This document shows, piece after piece, positions 31,011-42,643 of a stretch of 64,000 nucleotides of DNA (position 1 is its first letter; each line of letters starts with the position of its first letter). The notes under the pieces were generated by a model. That model was not told where the DNA came from. It made no database searches and saw nothing but the letters and a program-made list of their open reading frames with translations. The stretch lies in NCBI GenBank assembly GCA_963556695.1, contig CAUWAG010000018.1:2604001-2668000 (forward strand), in the 5' to 3' direction. The position numbers and the translations under genes are program-made. Source of the stretch: Anthostomella pinea. Lineage: Eukaryota > Ascomycota > Sordariomycetes > Xylariales > Xylariaceae.

Positions 31011-32584
31011 ATGGGATCTACTCGCGCTGCGGTCCCCAAGCCGGGCCCGGCGAAGCTCACATCTGGCGCCGGTCTGGACGAGTGGTTAGAAGAAGCGAAG
31101 CAGTGTCACTACCTGCCCGAGCCCGTTATGAAGGAACTGTGCGAGCAGGTGAAGGAAGTCCTGATGGAAGGTACGTTTGCTGCCGTTAAAGCGATGCGAT
31201 ACAGTCACCCGCCATATCTCTGCGTACGGCATGCCTCGATCAAGTCCTGGAAATCAATGTTATATCACGATGGTGGAATAAGCGCCCTGGATTAAGCAGC
31301 CCTGATCCAGCAAGTCATCTTTGATGCTTATTCCACTCACATCAACTGCACCTTAGCTGGCCAAACGAATGCTGTACGCAAACTTTGGAGATTCAGTACA
31401 CCCAGCTAACCTGATTCTTGCCCCTTAGAATCCAACATCCAGCCTGTCGTAACCCCCGTAACTATCTGCGGTGACATTCACGGCCAGTTCTACGACCTGC
31501 TTGAGCTGTTTCGCGTCAGCGGTGGCATGCCTGGACAACCTGCAACCGAGCCTCCCGCCAGTGCGAGTACGGTTATCACTTCAGACGATATCGAGCCGCC
31601 GACCGAGATTACCGACCCCAAGCTGAAGAGGAAGATTAAGAAGACCAGGGACCCGGAAGATATCAGCACCATCCTTGGCGAATCTGCCGTTGTGGACACA
31701 GAGGATGAGGACGCTACTGAGCTTGGAAACACCTCTGGAGAGATATCGCGGCCCGTCGACAATGCAGACAATCGTTTCGTCTTTCTGGGAGACTTCGTCG
31801 ACCGTGGCTATTTCAGTCTTGAGACATTCACGCTGCTAATGTGCCTGAAGGCCAAGTAAGGTTCATTTGCCTATGATGGATAGGGGTCAACACTGACGCA
31901 CGAGGCAGATACCCCGAGCGCATCATCCTCGTACGCGGAAACCACGAGTCCAGACAGATAACGCAGGTCTATGGCTTCTACGAGGAATGTCAACAAAAGT
32001 ACGGCAATGCATCCGTGTGGAAGGCATGTTGTCAGGTCTTCGACTTCCTTGTGCTGGCAGCTATTGTCGACGGCGAAATCCTCTGCGTGCACGGAGGTCT
32101 CAGTCCTGAGATTCGCACCATCGATCAGATTCGGGTGGTTGCTCGAGCCCAGGAAATTCCTCACGAGGGAGCCTTTTGCGATCTTGTCTGGAGCGACCCT
32201 GAAGACGTCGAGACATGGGCTATTAGCCCGCGAGGCGCAGGGTGGCTCTTTGGTGATAAGGTTGCCACGGAGTTTAACCACGTCAACGGTTTGAAACTCA
32301 TCGCTCGCGCTCACCAGCTCGTCAACGAGGGATACAAGGTAAGCCCGAAAACTTCGGTTTGATATCTATGCCTCTGACTCACAATCGCACAGTACCACTT
32401 CCCACAGAACTCGGTAGTGACGGTTTGGTCTGCTCCCAACTACTGTTACCGCTGCGGAAACGTGGCATCCATCATGACGGTAGATAAGAACCTTGACCCC
32501 AAGTTCAGCATCTTCTCTGCCGTACCCGACGATATGAGGCACGTGCCCGCTGGACGGCGTGGGCCTTCCGACTACTTCCTATAG
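31011..32584 (+). CDS. ppg1: PP2A-like serine/threonine phosphatase, Ppg1 type
   Basis: Four exons: 31011-31170, 31429-31855, 31909-32338 and 32393-32584; 402 aa. The PPP-family signature residues are all present: [33 protein letters not shown] and [11 protein letters not shown], which bind two metal ions and the phosphate. The ending YFL matches the PP2A/PP4/PP6 group tail that is methylated and binds regulatory subunits. The opening [16 protein letters not shown] and the phrase [13 protein letters not shown] point to Ppg1, a STRIPAK-linked phosphatase involved in morphogenesis and cell wall integrity in fungi. A charged insertion of about 75 residues (residues 87-167) sits before the GDFVDRGY motif. 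No defects are seen. Confidence 0.88.
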
Positions 32585-33296
32585 GCCTTTGTACTTGTAT
32601 TTCTCACGAGGTGATGATACCATTTCGGCGTTCGGGGGTTTTGTACAGGAGAGTTCGCGATGGTGGATGAAGACATGGCAACGCATATAGAAGCTGCCCA
32701 TTGTGTTTCCTGCTAACAAGGCTCTGCACTCTGGGACTTGAACTGGGCTTTGTTGTACAAATAGATGAGGGGGTTTCCAAAGAGACCCGCACATTGAGAT
32801 TCGCGTTATAGTCCCGCTTGAGGTCGGGGAAATCCATTGGAAGTTGTGATACCAGGACATATGTCTCTTCTTTGACCATGTGCACTACATATACCCACCC
32901 ACCTTGCGCGGGCGGTTTACAATACTTGCCCAGCTAATAAATGATAATATTGAACCTCTTGAGAATACGATTCTGGGGCCGAAAGCAACGGCCCGCGTTG
33001 ACGTGGAGGAGTGTAAAGTTTAAACTCCCCGCAGTGGAGGAAAGTGAGATCTAAGATCGCCAGATTCCAACCGAGCCAACCCCGCCAAACCCGATCGATG
33101 GCCCCGCGGCGCGAAACGTTAAGATTCTAATCATCAGCGCGTGCTCCCTTCGCCGTAACTAGAAACGACCAGAAGACCTATCACCCTCAACATCCCTCAA
33201 AGAAACGCGAATAATACCACTGCAGCAGAACCCCCAGCGGCCGAGCTCAGCAGCTACCTACCTACCTTACCTAAGCGTCGCACACAACAAACAGCC
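32585..33296. other. Intergenic, 712 bp
   Basis: 3' UTR of ppg1 and promoter of dad1. A TACCTACCTACC-type element lies at 33255-33270, just before the dad1 start. Nothing else is recognisable. Confidence 0.5.
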
Positions 33297-33971
33297 ATGG
33301 CGTCGCGGTCGACGTCCGCGATGGGCCACATCGGCGGCGGCGGCGGCGCAGGCGTAGGCGCGCGCGAAAAGACGTACTTCGAGCAGCAGCGCGAGGCGTT
33401 GATCGGCGAGATAGCTATGGTGCGTGCTGTTCTGTTCTGTCCACATTGCAATGTAATGTTGAGGGCGTGGCGTACCAATAGTACTCCTCGAACGGAATTG
33501 GACATGGGAAGACAGGCAGCTGACCTGCGGTCCGTCGCGACTCGCGACAATACAGAGCTTCGAGCACGTCCTGGCCAACATCAACAAGCTGAACCGATCG
33601 CTGGAGGCTGTTGTAGCTGTACGTTGCTTTCTTGCCTCTCGCCCGTCCCCAAGAAGACCCCCTTTGCCCTCTTCTTTGTTCATCTTCTCCTCCTCCCCCA
33701 TTCCCTCCTACCTCCTACCTCCCCTTTGCGCACGGTTTCGTCAGCTGACAGGAGGCTCTACGTACACCAGGTCGGAAACGAGTTCTCCTCCGTCGAGGCA
33801 CTGTGGTCGCAATTCGAGAACGTCATGGCGAAGGACGGCGACGAGGGCAAGACAGCGGCGGCCGAGGGCGAGGGGCAGCACACCCAGGGGCAAGGACAGG
33901 CACAGACGCATGGACGAGGGGGTGACGAGGGAGAAGGCGGCGAAACGACGACGGCGAGACAGGGCGAGTGA
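33297..33971 (+). CDS. dad1: DASH complex subunit Dad1
   Basis: Three exons: 33297-33419, 33556-33618 (63 nt) and 33771-33971; 128 aa, introns 136 and 152 bp, all phase 0. The conserved core runs YFEQQREALIGEIAM, then SFEHVLANINKLNRSLE, then VGNEFSSVEALWSQFENVM, matching Dad1 of yeasts and filamentous fungi. Dad1 is a small helical subunit of the DASH/Dam1 ring that couples kinetochores to spindle microtubules in the nucleus. The N-terminus is Gly-rich and the C-terminal tail is a Gly/Glu/Gln-rich, probably disordered, extension, so the protein is longer than yeast Dad1. Confidence 0.9.
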   Translation: MASRSTSAMGHIGGGGGAGVGAREKTYFEQQREALIGEIAMVRAVLFCPHCNVMLRAWRTNSTPRTELDMGRQAADLRSVATRDNTELRARPGQHQQAEPIAGGCCSCTLLSCLSPVPKKTPFALFFVHLLLLPHSLLPPTSPLRTVSSADRRLYVHQVGNEFSSVEALWSQFENVMAKDGDEGKTAAAEGEGQHTQGQGQAQTHGRGGDEGEGGETTTARQGE

Positions 33972-34684
33972 GGGGAGGGTCGGACGAGTGAGCATGACGA
34001 AACGAGAGAATACTACGATACGATGTCTAGTGTGGAAGGATAGTTGACATCACGAAAACGGTCTACGATACCCGCCCTGGCTTAGAAAAGCAGAAAAGCC
34101 AGGGCACGATTGCACATACATATACACACGAGGCGAAAGCTCCAGAAACACGAGACGAAGTTTCATGAGGAATTTTCGTTTTATTTCCTATCCGAGACCA
34201 TGATGCATGCGATGAAGCGCGTGACGAGAACCATACAACAAAAGGGAAGAAGATCTCTCTGTAATCTTGCTTGGTGGATTTATACACTTGTTCCAGGTTT
34301 CGCAGTTCCTGTCCTCTTCCTCCATGGACAGACAAAAGGGGGCAGGTGATATAAACGTCTGATCCCGGATCAGACATGACACCTTTGGCCCCCCGTTTCC
34401 TTCCCTCCATCGAACCCTTCATCATTAAACCACTCGTATTGAAGGACTCGCAAGACGCCATGTCGCATGTGTTGGATGCAAGAGAAACACAAGACAGACA
34501 ACGTACAAGTCCTTACCGTATCCTCCCTGAGGTCGTGAAAATGTCATGTCGGAAAATATATCGTGCAAAGTAGTCATTAGCGGGCGCCGCTATTCGTCGC
34601 CGGTCGTTCGTCCTCGTTCTCGAGTTGGTGATTGTTATCGCTGGTACCGGCGGAAGAACCGAGATCTCTCGTCGTCATCCTCGC
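33972..34684. other. Convergent 3' region, 713 bp
   Basis: Between the 3' ends of dad1 (+) and rho4 (-). It presumably holds the two 3' UTRs. The ORFs here are overlapping chance frames. Confidence 0.5.
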
Positions 34685-35700
34685 TCAGAGGATTCTGCAC
34701 TCCCGCTTCTTCTTCTTAAAAGCGCGGACGCCGGGGATGCCGCCGCTTTCCCGGCCGCTGCTGGTAGGACCGGCGCCAGATGACGACGTTTTCGGCGCGG
34801 CAGCCATGGCCGTCTCGAGGTTGCGCCTATCGTTCGAGACGACCGTGTTGATTGCCCTGTCGAAGATCTCGTCCACTCCCGTCATCTCCTTACTGCTGCA
34901 CTCCATATACTGTGCGCCCATCTTCTTGGCCAGAGACATGCCCTGATCGGCGGTGACAGGCGTTAGGCCTTGCGTCTTCAGCATCTCGACACAGGTCTTC
35001 TTGTGGCGCAGATCTGACTTCAGGCCGACGAGGATGAGAGGCGTGTATGGGCAGAAATGGAGGACTTCGGGGTACCACTGATGCTGTGTTAGTTCCACTG
35101 TGGTCAATTTGATGAGGTGAAGGAGGTGTACCTTGTCCAATACATTGTCTAGCGAGTTGGGACAGTCGATAGCAAAGCAGACGAAGATGAGATCCGTTTC
35201 GGGGTACGACAGCGGTCGCAATCTGTCGTACTCCTCTTGCCCAGCAGTATCCCACAGCGCAAGCTCGACGGTCTTACCGCTTGGCTGATGGGTCGGGTAG
35301 GTGATGTAGTTCTCGAAGACCGTCGGTACGTATTTCTGCGCGAAACTGATCAGCATCCTTCGGGACTCATATCCCACTGCGGAATTCGTGATTGACTTAC
35401 CTCTGGGAAGTATCCTTGGCTGTAGCTGATCAGGAGACAAGTCTTGCCGCACCCTCCGTCGCCTACCACCACGATCTTCTTGGAGTACGCGGGCGCCTCT
35501 GTCATATGTGTCGCCGACGACTCTCTACCCGTCGATGCGCTCATGACTGTGCTGACTGTTCCCTCGCTGGACCGCGTGTTACGGTCGGCTCTGCGGTCGC
35601 GGTCAGTCGGCCGGCGCTGGATGCCATTGTCGTAGTTATCGTTGGCGCCGTAGCTGGAATTGCTGCGGTGCTGCGAGTACGCCATGGTGGGCGCTGTCAA
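34685..35700 (-). CDS. rho4: Rho-family GTPase Rho4
   Basis: Three exons: 35700-35401, 35335-35132 and 35077-34685; 298 aa from the first ATG, or 293 from the ATG at 35685. A long Ser/Arg-rich N-terminal extension (about 75 residues) precedes the GTPase fold. Motifs are GDGGCGKT (P-loop), the effector loop [26 protein letters not shown] and the guanine-specificity segment [10 protein letters not shown] polybasic KKKKRE and the CAAX box CRIL end the protein, predicting geranylgeranylation and plasma-membrane or septum targeting. The N-terminal extension and CAAX type fit Rho4 (rhoD), which controls septum formation and cell wall integrity. LKSD in place of the usual TKxD occurs in this subgroup. 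Confidence 0.9.
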
Positions 35701-36481
35701 TGGTAAATCTTTACGTAAGATGACCTGGAAGGTATACTGGGTGGGTGTCTTGCACCGTAGGTTCGTTCAATTGGTGGTGAGGTTTGCCAATGGAATGAGA
35801 GTGAGACTTTCGTAGGGGAAGAGACGATGGGATTCTCCAAGAATCGTGAAGCGCAAGAGGGATGTTGATATGATGGTGCGATTGGTGCGTGTCGGGTTGC
35901 CAGTTGGCACATGTACTGATTCAATGCACACCGTCAGGCGTCAATAGAGTCGGCAGGGCAACCAACTCGAGCCAGTGCAACCGCGGGCGCCAGCTCGTTT
36001 CAGCTTCGGGTTGTGCCGCCCCACCTTCTCTATCGGCCGATCGGATAAGCCAGGTTGGGGTCGGACCTCGATGACTGAAGTTCCAGGTTTCGAGGTCTTC
36101 TCCGACATAGAAACTTGCACACAGTTCTGAATCCAGCTAATTGCTACCTCTTTTTGCTTGGGCAATTATCCCAAACAGCCTTGGAAGCATCTTCCCTTCC
36201 AGTCTCTTACAAACAATGTTCTTGTAGCTGTCGTCCTGCCGCCATCTGGTACTTTGTCCCTGGTGTGGCGGTGCTAAGGCAAGCAGCCACAATTCTTCAC
36301 GCGCCTACACGCGGTAGACAGGCATCAATGATCCGCCCAAGCTCGATCCTCTTTTATTATTAGCGCCGAGCTCCCAAAAACTCTTTCCCACGAAAGAAAA
36401 ACAGCAACACCTTGACCGTTCATTCCCCAACACGCAGCGACAAACAAACATCAGCCAACCTTCACCAGGGCTACAACGAAT
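35701..36481. promoter_or_regulatory. Divergent promoter region of rho4 and elongin C
   Basis: A 781-bp gap between divergent genes. No ORF shows conservation. CCAAC/CACAC-rich sequence in the last 100 bp is the probable elongin C 5' UTR. Confidence 0.45.
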
Positions 36482-37120
36482 ATGGATTTGAGCAAGTACA
36501 TCACTCTGGTGTCCAAGGACGGCTTTGAGTTTGTTGTCCTTCGTCAAGCCGCCTTCATCAGCCCTGCCATCAAGAGCATGCTGGACCCAAGGAGTGCGCA
36601 CCTCATTCTGCCCTTTCTCGACCTTCACACCACTAATCACTACCCTCTCCAGGTCAGTTCCAAGAGGCGAAAACCAGCCGGTGTATCTTCGGAGAGATCA
36701 GGTAGGTCACCCTTGCTTCATCCTCACTACCAACCACCTTGCACCATACATCGTCCGTGATGAACACACAAATATTTCGCTGTGTTCTTACTGACAGACC
36801 ATTCCATGGTCTGGATGACAACACACTACACTTGATCTGAGACATGTAACTACCCACACCACCATCCGAACACCATACTGGGCCTCGTGTCTACTGTCGT
36901 GTTTACTACTGTTGCACAAGTCATAGCTGACCTGTTCATCAATAGTGGCGAGGTCCTCGAGAAGGTCGTTGAATACTTCCACTACTGGTACAAGAACAAA
37001 GAGAGAGAGGATGTCCCTGACATGGACATCCCGGTGGAGCTCTGCCTTGAACTTCTCATGGCGGCAGACTACCTTGGCCTTGACAGTAAGGCGAACCCCG
37101 ATCGCCAGGTGCGATACTAA
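36482..37120 (+). CDS. elc1: Elongin C (Skp1/BTB fold)
   Basis: Three exons: 36482-36593, 36653-36701 (49 nt) and 36946-37120; 111 aa. The joined protein reads SKYITLVSKDGFEFVVLRQAA, then KSMLDPRSQFQEAKTSRC, then GEVLEKVVEYFHYWYKNK and MDIPVELCLELLMAADYL, which is the elongin C pattern throughout. It forms the elongin BC-type adaptor in cullin ubiquitin ligases and, in yeast, works with Ela1 to remove stalled RNA polymerase II. The C-terminus extends past the usual end by about a dozen residues (GLDSKANPDRQVRY). The short second exon is supported by a GTGCGC donor and a CCAG acceptor with a CTAAT branch site. Confidence 0.9.
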
Positions 37121-38039
37121 GAAGCTCACCACCTTCCCACCTGAAGAAGCAACATGATTCACCACGACTTGACGATTGCACGAGCCTACGGGCGGGCGGA
37201 CGGACGAACGAGATCTACGTCGAACGTTTCTGCGTTTTTGGGCTGAATTTGACCAAGCTTGCTTTGGCGCCATGTAATGATTGATGATACCCCCGGTGTG
37301 ATGGCTAAGGTAGTGGCGTTTACGGACAACGAGACGAAATGAGAAACGACCGGATAGGAATCCTACTTACAACCACGTTCCTCAGGATATGATGTCTTTG
37401 TGAGTCCTTTCGGAAGGTAGGTTTCAGGACTCTTGTCTTTTATTGTGTGCGTTCTCTTATCTTGTTTGCCGCGTTCCCTCGCCGCGTCTCTGCGCCCCAT
37501 CCAAGCATATGCGTACAACCCAAAGCGCTCCCGTGGGTTGAAACGTCTAATACGGATGGAAGATTAAGCCAAACCATCCCCCTCACTCTGCGTGCCTTTC
37601 ATAACTCCATGAAGATCAAGCTTTTTAGGAGGGGATACATATCGCCAAGGTCCTTTGTGGCCTTTTTATAGAATAGTAATACATAGAATAGTTATAGATA
37701 CAATGCCGTCTGCTATCACATTCGTGCTGGCAACAAGATCTTGACAACTCATGTGACCGATCACCCAAAGGGAGTTCTCGTAAAGAGCCCAGAGTAATCC
37801 CCCAGGTATTCCACTCGTGGCATTGGGTTCACCACCTGCTAGTGATATATAGGTTCCTGGAAACTGACGTGGAAGCTACCGCTGCCACCGTCGGGGTCAA
37901 CGATGTGCTTCTCCGTAGTACAATACTGAAATAGAAGTCATCCGCACAGTCATTGCCAGTGGTATCTGCCATGAGCTCATCAATGTGCTGGCTGGCTTCC
38001 ATCCAGATCACATGATAGACTTGCTCAGTCTCCAGCACC
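37121..38039. other. Convergent 3' region, 919 bp
   Basis: Between the 3' ends of elongin C (+) and dbr1 (-). A minus-strand open frame at 38155-37829 overlaps the dbr1 tail in another frame and is rich in Glu/Val/Gly because it is out of phase with the RGG-coding sequence. Confidence 0.5.
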
Positions 38040-39793
38040 TCACCGCCAAGCTCCGCCTCTACCCCGTCCTCGACCTCCTCCCCTTCCACGGCCTCGTCCA
38101 AACCCCCTACCACCTCCCCTCCCGCCTCTGCCACCCCCTCCTCTCCCACCACCAAACCCTCCCCGATCCGCCCTCGGCTGCTCCGGCGGCGGCCCCCGCG
38201 CCTTGCGCTCCGCCCTCTCCTCGTCGGTCGCCTGCCACAGGTTCGGCACGCCGACCAGCGCGCAGAACGCCGTCGTCTGCGGGTTCGTGTACTCGTCGGG
38301 CTGGTGGTCGACGGACTCGGGATCCCCCGCGACGTGCGGCGGCGCCGTGAGCGTGAAGTTGGGGGGTATGGTTAGTTTGCCGGGCCGCACGACGTGCTCG
38401 TCGACCCAGGCGCGCTCGGCGTCGATGAGGGGGATGTAGACGGCCTCGCCGGGGTTGGGGGGTGTGGTGGCGGTACGGTCGCCGATGGTGAGGTGGGGGG
38501 CGAAGACGCGCGTTATGGCGAGCCACTCGGGGTCGTAGGAGAGGGTGTAGCGGGGCGGCTTGATGTTTGCGTCGGAGGAGGAGGGGGAGGAGGAGGAGGG
38601 TGGGTAGGTGGTTAGGTGGGTTGAGTCCACGGGCGTGAGGGAGCAGAGCTGGATGAACTTGCGGCCGGGCAGACACTTGTCCAGGGCCACGAAACGGGTG
38701 GTCGTGTTCGCGATGGTAGGCGGGACGGGCTGGCCTGGTATGGCCTTGGGCTGGGGTGCGGCTGGCTTGGCGAAGGAGGCGGGTAGTTGGGCTCGCAGCT
38801 CGTCTGTGACCGTTGCCGTTGACCGGGCTCCATCGCCGCCGTTGGCTACGGCAGTCTCGGCTGGGGTCTTCTCGTCGTCGTCATCATCAAGGTCGATCTC
38901 ATCGGGATTTCCATCAGGTTTCTCTGGTTCCGTAGTAGTTGTAGTTTGTGGTTCCTCCTTTGTCGGTGCTGGTGCTTCGGTAGTAGGGGCTTCATAGGTC
39001 TTCACAGCAGCAAACTTGCAATGCATGTGAGCCGAGAACCAGTATGCGGGCCGTAGGCGATCCATGACATACTCCGCCGCCGGGTTCCCCAAGGTGCCGT
39101 CTAAGCTCTCCTGTCTGAAGTCCGGCTTCATACCCCACAAGGCATGGGCATTGCCATGGTTCTCGATAGCACGCGGCCAGTCGTGGCTCATGCCGACGTC
39201 GACCTGCTCTCTGAGCAGCAACAACTTGCGCACATCGATCTCGCGGACGTGGTAGAAGCTCTTGATGTCGTCTTGGCTGAAAGGTAGGCGCTCATGGTGC
39301 GTCTTGCGGTAGTTGTAGCCCTTCCAGATGCCGCTCATGCCGGCAATGCGCAGCGGGCCGAAACGCAGCACGTTGGCGGCGCCCAGGTAGTAGATGTTGG
39401 GCGCGACCCAACCGCCGTAGTACAGCTCCCACAGGTACGAGCTCGCCTCGTGGTTGCCGGCGATGAAGATGGTGAGGTACGGCGCCGTCTTGGTGCCGTT
39501 GTAGTAGGCCGGGAAGTCGCCCAGCTCGCGGTACTTGGCCGGCACCGACATGACGGACAGGTCGGCGGCGTTGCGCACCGCCTCGAAGTCGCCGCCGATG
39601 ATCAGCAGGTCCACGCCGTCCCAGCCTCGCGCCTTGCTGGCGGTGGCCACTGACCCGTAGATTGCGTCGAGGGTGCCATGGCCCTGTGTGAAATGATTAG
39701 GATAGCTCTCCTGGGATCAGATGGGGTCGGTAATCTCACACAGCCCTCAACGGCGATGCGTACGCCGTCAACCTCGTGTGTACCGCTCTCCAT
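38040..39793 (-). CDS. dbr1: RNA lariat debranching enzyme Dbr1
   Basis: Two exons: 39793-39740 (54 nt) and 39683-38040, 565 aa; the 56-bp intron is phase 0. The metallophosphoesterase start RIAVEGCGHGTLDAIY is split by the intron, with its conserved Cys and His. GGDFEAVRN, FIAGNHEASSYLWELYYGGWVAPNI, GMSHDWP and WFSAHMHCKF complete the catalytic domain (residues 1-245). A Pro/Ser/Asp-rich linker leads to the C-terminal DBR1 domain (LDKCLPGRKF, LSYDPEWLAITR). The protein ends in a long Arg/Gly-rich RGG tail. The enzyme hydrolyses the 2'-5' bond of intron lariats in the nucleus. An unusual point: the usual GDFQ motif reads GDFE here. Confidence 0.93.
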
Positions 39794-42643
39794 CGGGACG
39801 GTACGCCGCCGCAGTTTCGGGGGCTGTGATTGACTGGTTGAATGGACGCAAGAGTAAGCCGGCGAAATTCAAAGCTGTTATGCTGTTCCTCCACAAGTTG
39901 AATGCTTTCATACAGACAGAGACATGAGAGACGGTGGTTACCTCGTCAGAAATTGGTGTTTCACGTTGACCTTTGAAAGACGGCAAGTGCCTCCCGTCTC
40001 GTTGCGCATAAGACTTTCCGGATGCTGCCCTGGCCAGCGTGAAATTTTAGCGCGAAGCGACTACTAAAAAAACACTCCATTACAGCGCAAACGCTCGCTA
40101 AACTCGACGGCTACGAACTCTCATCATCTCCAAGCTCCCTTCTCTTCATCAAATTCTTCACATTCTCAGTAGCAGATCAGACGCAAATCCAACGAAATAC
40201 TTTAAGCTAACTCGCCGCCTATATGCAAGAAGCGGTTCATGGTATTGATCTCATGATGTTGCTCCACGCCCACTCCTCATGGCCGCGCGGTAAGGTCGGT
40301 CGATCTCGATAAATCGAGGCACTTCTTCCACCTCAAGCTCCAGCCAAAGCAAAAGCTCTTTGCCAAATCGTATCTCCTCGAGATCCTCTTTCGAGAGAAA
40401 GCACCAAGGCCTTTTTGAAGCATATCGGAACTAGCCGTTCAGGATCAACAGAAGCTTGTTTTCAGCTTGCAACATTATTATCATGATCTCGGAGCCCTTT
40501 GAACTTGAGTGACTCAGGTTGCCTCATCCGCCTGGTTTTTTTGGGTTGTAGGTTCCTGCACTCTTATTATATGAGCAAAGTACTGAAAGTCACCACATCA
40601 TAATGCGACAAACAGGGCGCTGGCCAATACAAACTGTATTCGGCGAGCAAGGCGATTCAATGAAGGCAGCCCAGGATGTCATGATGAGCTTGCTCCGACC
40701 CCTATTGTCACTGAGATCGTTGGGTCCCCGGGCTACATAGCCCGGATGGCCAGATAGGATGTCAAAAATGGCAGCGGTCTCGAAGACCTCCGTTGTTATC
40801 GCCACATTGGCCGGGTCTGCGGTAACAGACTCGACGAGCTGAGCGTCGCAAACAATAAGCCTTGCGGTGCCACGACTACCGTGGCAAACGTCAGCCTTGG
40901 TACATCGGATGACATGATCAGGAGCGCGTATCGTCAGCCTCAAAGTGCAACTTACAGATGCACCGAGAGTCTCCAGAACGGAAAGGCCAGGGTTCGGAGG
41001 TAGGGTGGCCCTCTACCTGGCTCTATTCACTTTGCCGCGGTCACCACGCACGACTTGCTAGGCATCATGGCTGACCGCGATAGCCAGCCCTTAAGTGTGG
41101 ATCCGCTCACAGTTCTAAGGCGGCTGGCCGCCTCATGTGGCGACGAATACAATGGATGAGAGTCGATTTATTCGCACGTTCTGCACATGATGGATGCTTT
41201 CTTAGCACGACCAAAGATGTGTCTGACCTCGAGCTGCTAAAGCACCTGGGTATAGCCAGGTACACTCGTCGCTTTCACTTGGCAGGTCAGCCTTGAACAT
41301 ACATCAAATCGATACCATGAGACCCTCCTGGCATTGCCGTCAGATCCTGGCTAATCCGGTACAAGTCAGACACCCATCTTAGTTCCAGGGAGTCATTCTT
41401 CACATGATTCTCATGACTCTCCAACGCTGTGGTATGCACAAGTGCCAGGCTACACCAAGACACCTCATAAAGGCCTCTATGGATGATTGTGAGGTTGATT
41501 TAGCAGCTTGGAAATAGTAAGGTGCTCTGCAACCGTCTTTCTGCACGGGGTCTCCGTTGGTCACTCGTGATAGCACTGGCAGCATAACTCGTTCCCGAGT
41601 GGCTTGAGGTGACCAAATCCGCCGTGATGTCGGTCATTATTCTCCCTTCAGAACCGTGGATGGTTGGAACCTTGTCAGGTTCCTCTTGCTTGGCAAGGAT
41701 GTAGCGCTGAGTAAGATCGACCCGCAATCTGAAGGTCTGGGAAATGTCCCTGGCAGCACATGAGGTTTCTTGAGTCCGAGCGAGTACGTGTAGACGAGTT
41801 TGTAAAAGGTGCCGGCCCTCGAGCTGCAAACGCTTTCGCCACGCTTTCGCCATCTGGGCTTGCCGAGATGTGGATGATCATCCCGGTCTTGACCACCGTC
41901 AACCCTGTCGCCGGACCCTCAATTGTTCGGTGTTAGGATTGCGGCAACGAAAGATGGACATGGCGGCGTCAAGCTGTGAGCCTTGAGGGATTGGAGCATG
42001 GTTCGTCGGTGGTAAGATCCTCAAACATATGAACCCTGCCATTGTTCTTAGGCAGCGACAATACTATTAATATTCTCTCGGCGTGCCCAGGCTAATGGCA
42101 TTCCATCATCCTGAATAACTCCACTTCCGGTCAGCTCAACTTTTGATCGAGTTCCTCGCTGGGACAGAGTAGCGCTACGTCGATTTCAATCCTTCGCGCG
42201 GCCGTGCCACTTCCATCTTAAATATAGATACAATAGATTGAGCCGCATGACGTAGGGTAGCCATTCTATCTACCCGTAGACTTATACGGCAGCTGCAGTG
42301 TGTTGAAGATTCATACATATGTGTCTATACTGACTTACTAGAGGATCCTCGAGAAGGGATGGACCACTTCTAGAGGATCCTCTAGTACGTTGTTACAACC
42401 AGATGGCTGACTGCTGACTGCTAACTGCGGACTTCTGACTCCTGAATCCGAACCGCTGCCATTAAAACTGGGCTGCTATTCCTCATATTAAACAGCCTGT
42501 TGGACGCCATTAAGAGTATAAGGACTACAAATACTAATCGCAGCTCGCAATTCCCTACCTGTCATCTGAACCCGTAGACCACCACCTCAAACAGCTCACA
42601 AACCCGCCAAGAGCAACCCCCAAGACACCAACTCACCAACTCG
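39794..42643. other. Gene-poor stretch, 2.85 kb
   Basis: No intact gene is visible. Short ORFs on the minus strand (40943-40590, 41853-41500, 41902-41675) read like eroded coding sequence, broken by stops and frame changes, with no recognisable family. Two near-identical palindromes lie at 42338-42385. The last 100 bp (C/A-rich) are the likely 5' UTR of the secreted-protein gene at 42644. Confidence 0.5.
42338..42385. repeat. Two near-identical 16-bp palindromes
   Basis: CTAGAGGATCCTCGAG (42338-42353) and CTAGAGGATCCTCTAG (42370-42385) are 32 bp apart. The second is a perfect palindrome; the first differs by one base. They lie about 260 bp upstream of the secreted-protein gene. TCTAGAGGATCC also occurs in common cloning polylinkers, so contamination at an assembly join should be excluded. 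Confidence 0.7.

Noticed and set aside
40590..41902. Minus-strand ORFs suggesting a degraded biosynthetic or transposon gene
   Set aside because: Fragments carry no motif I can name and cannot be joined; I only describe them as gene-poor DNA.
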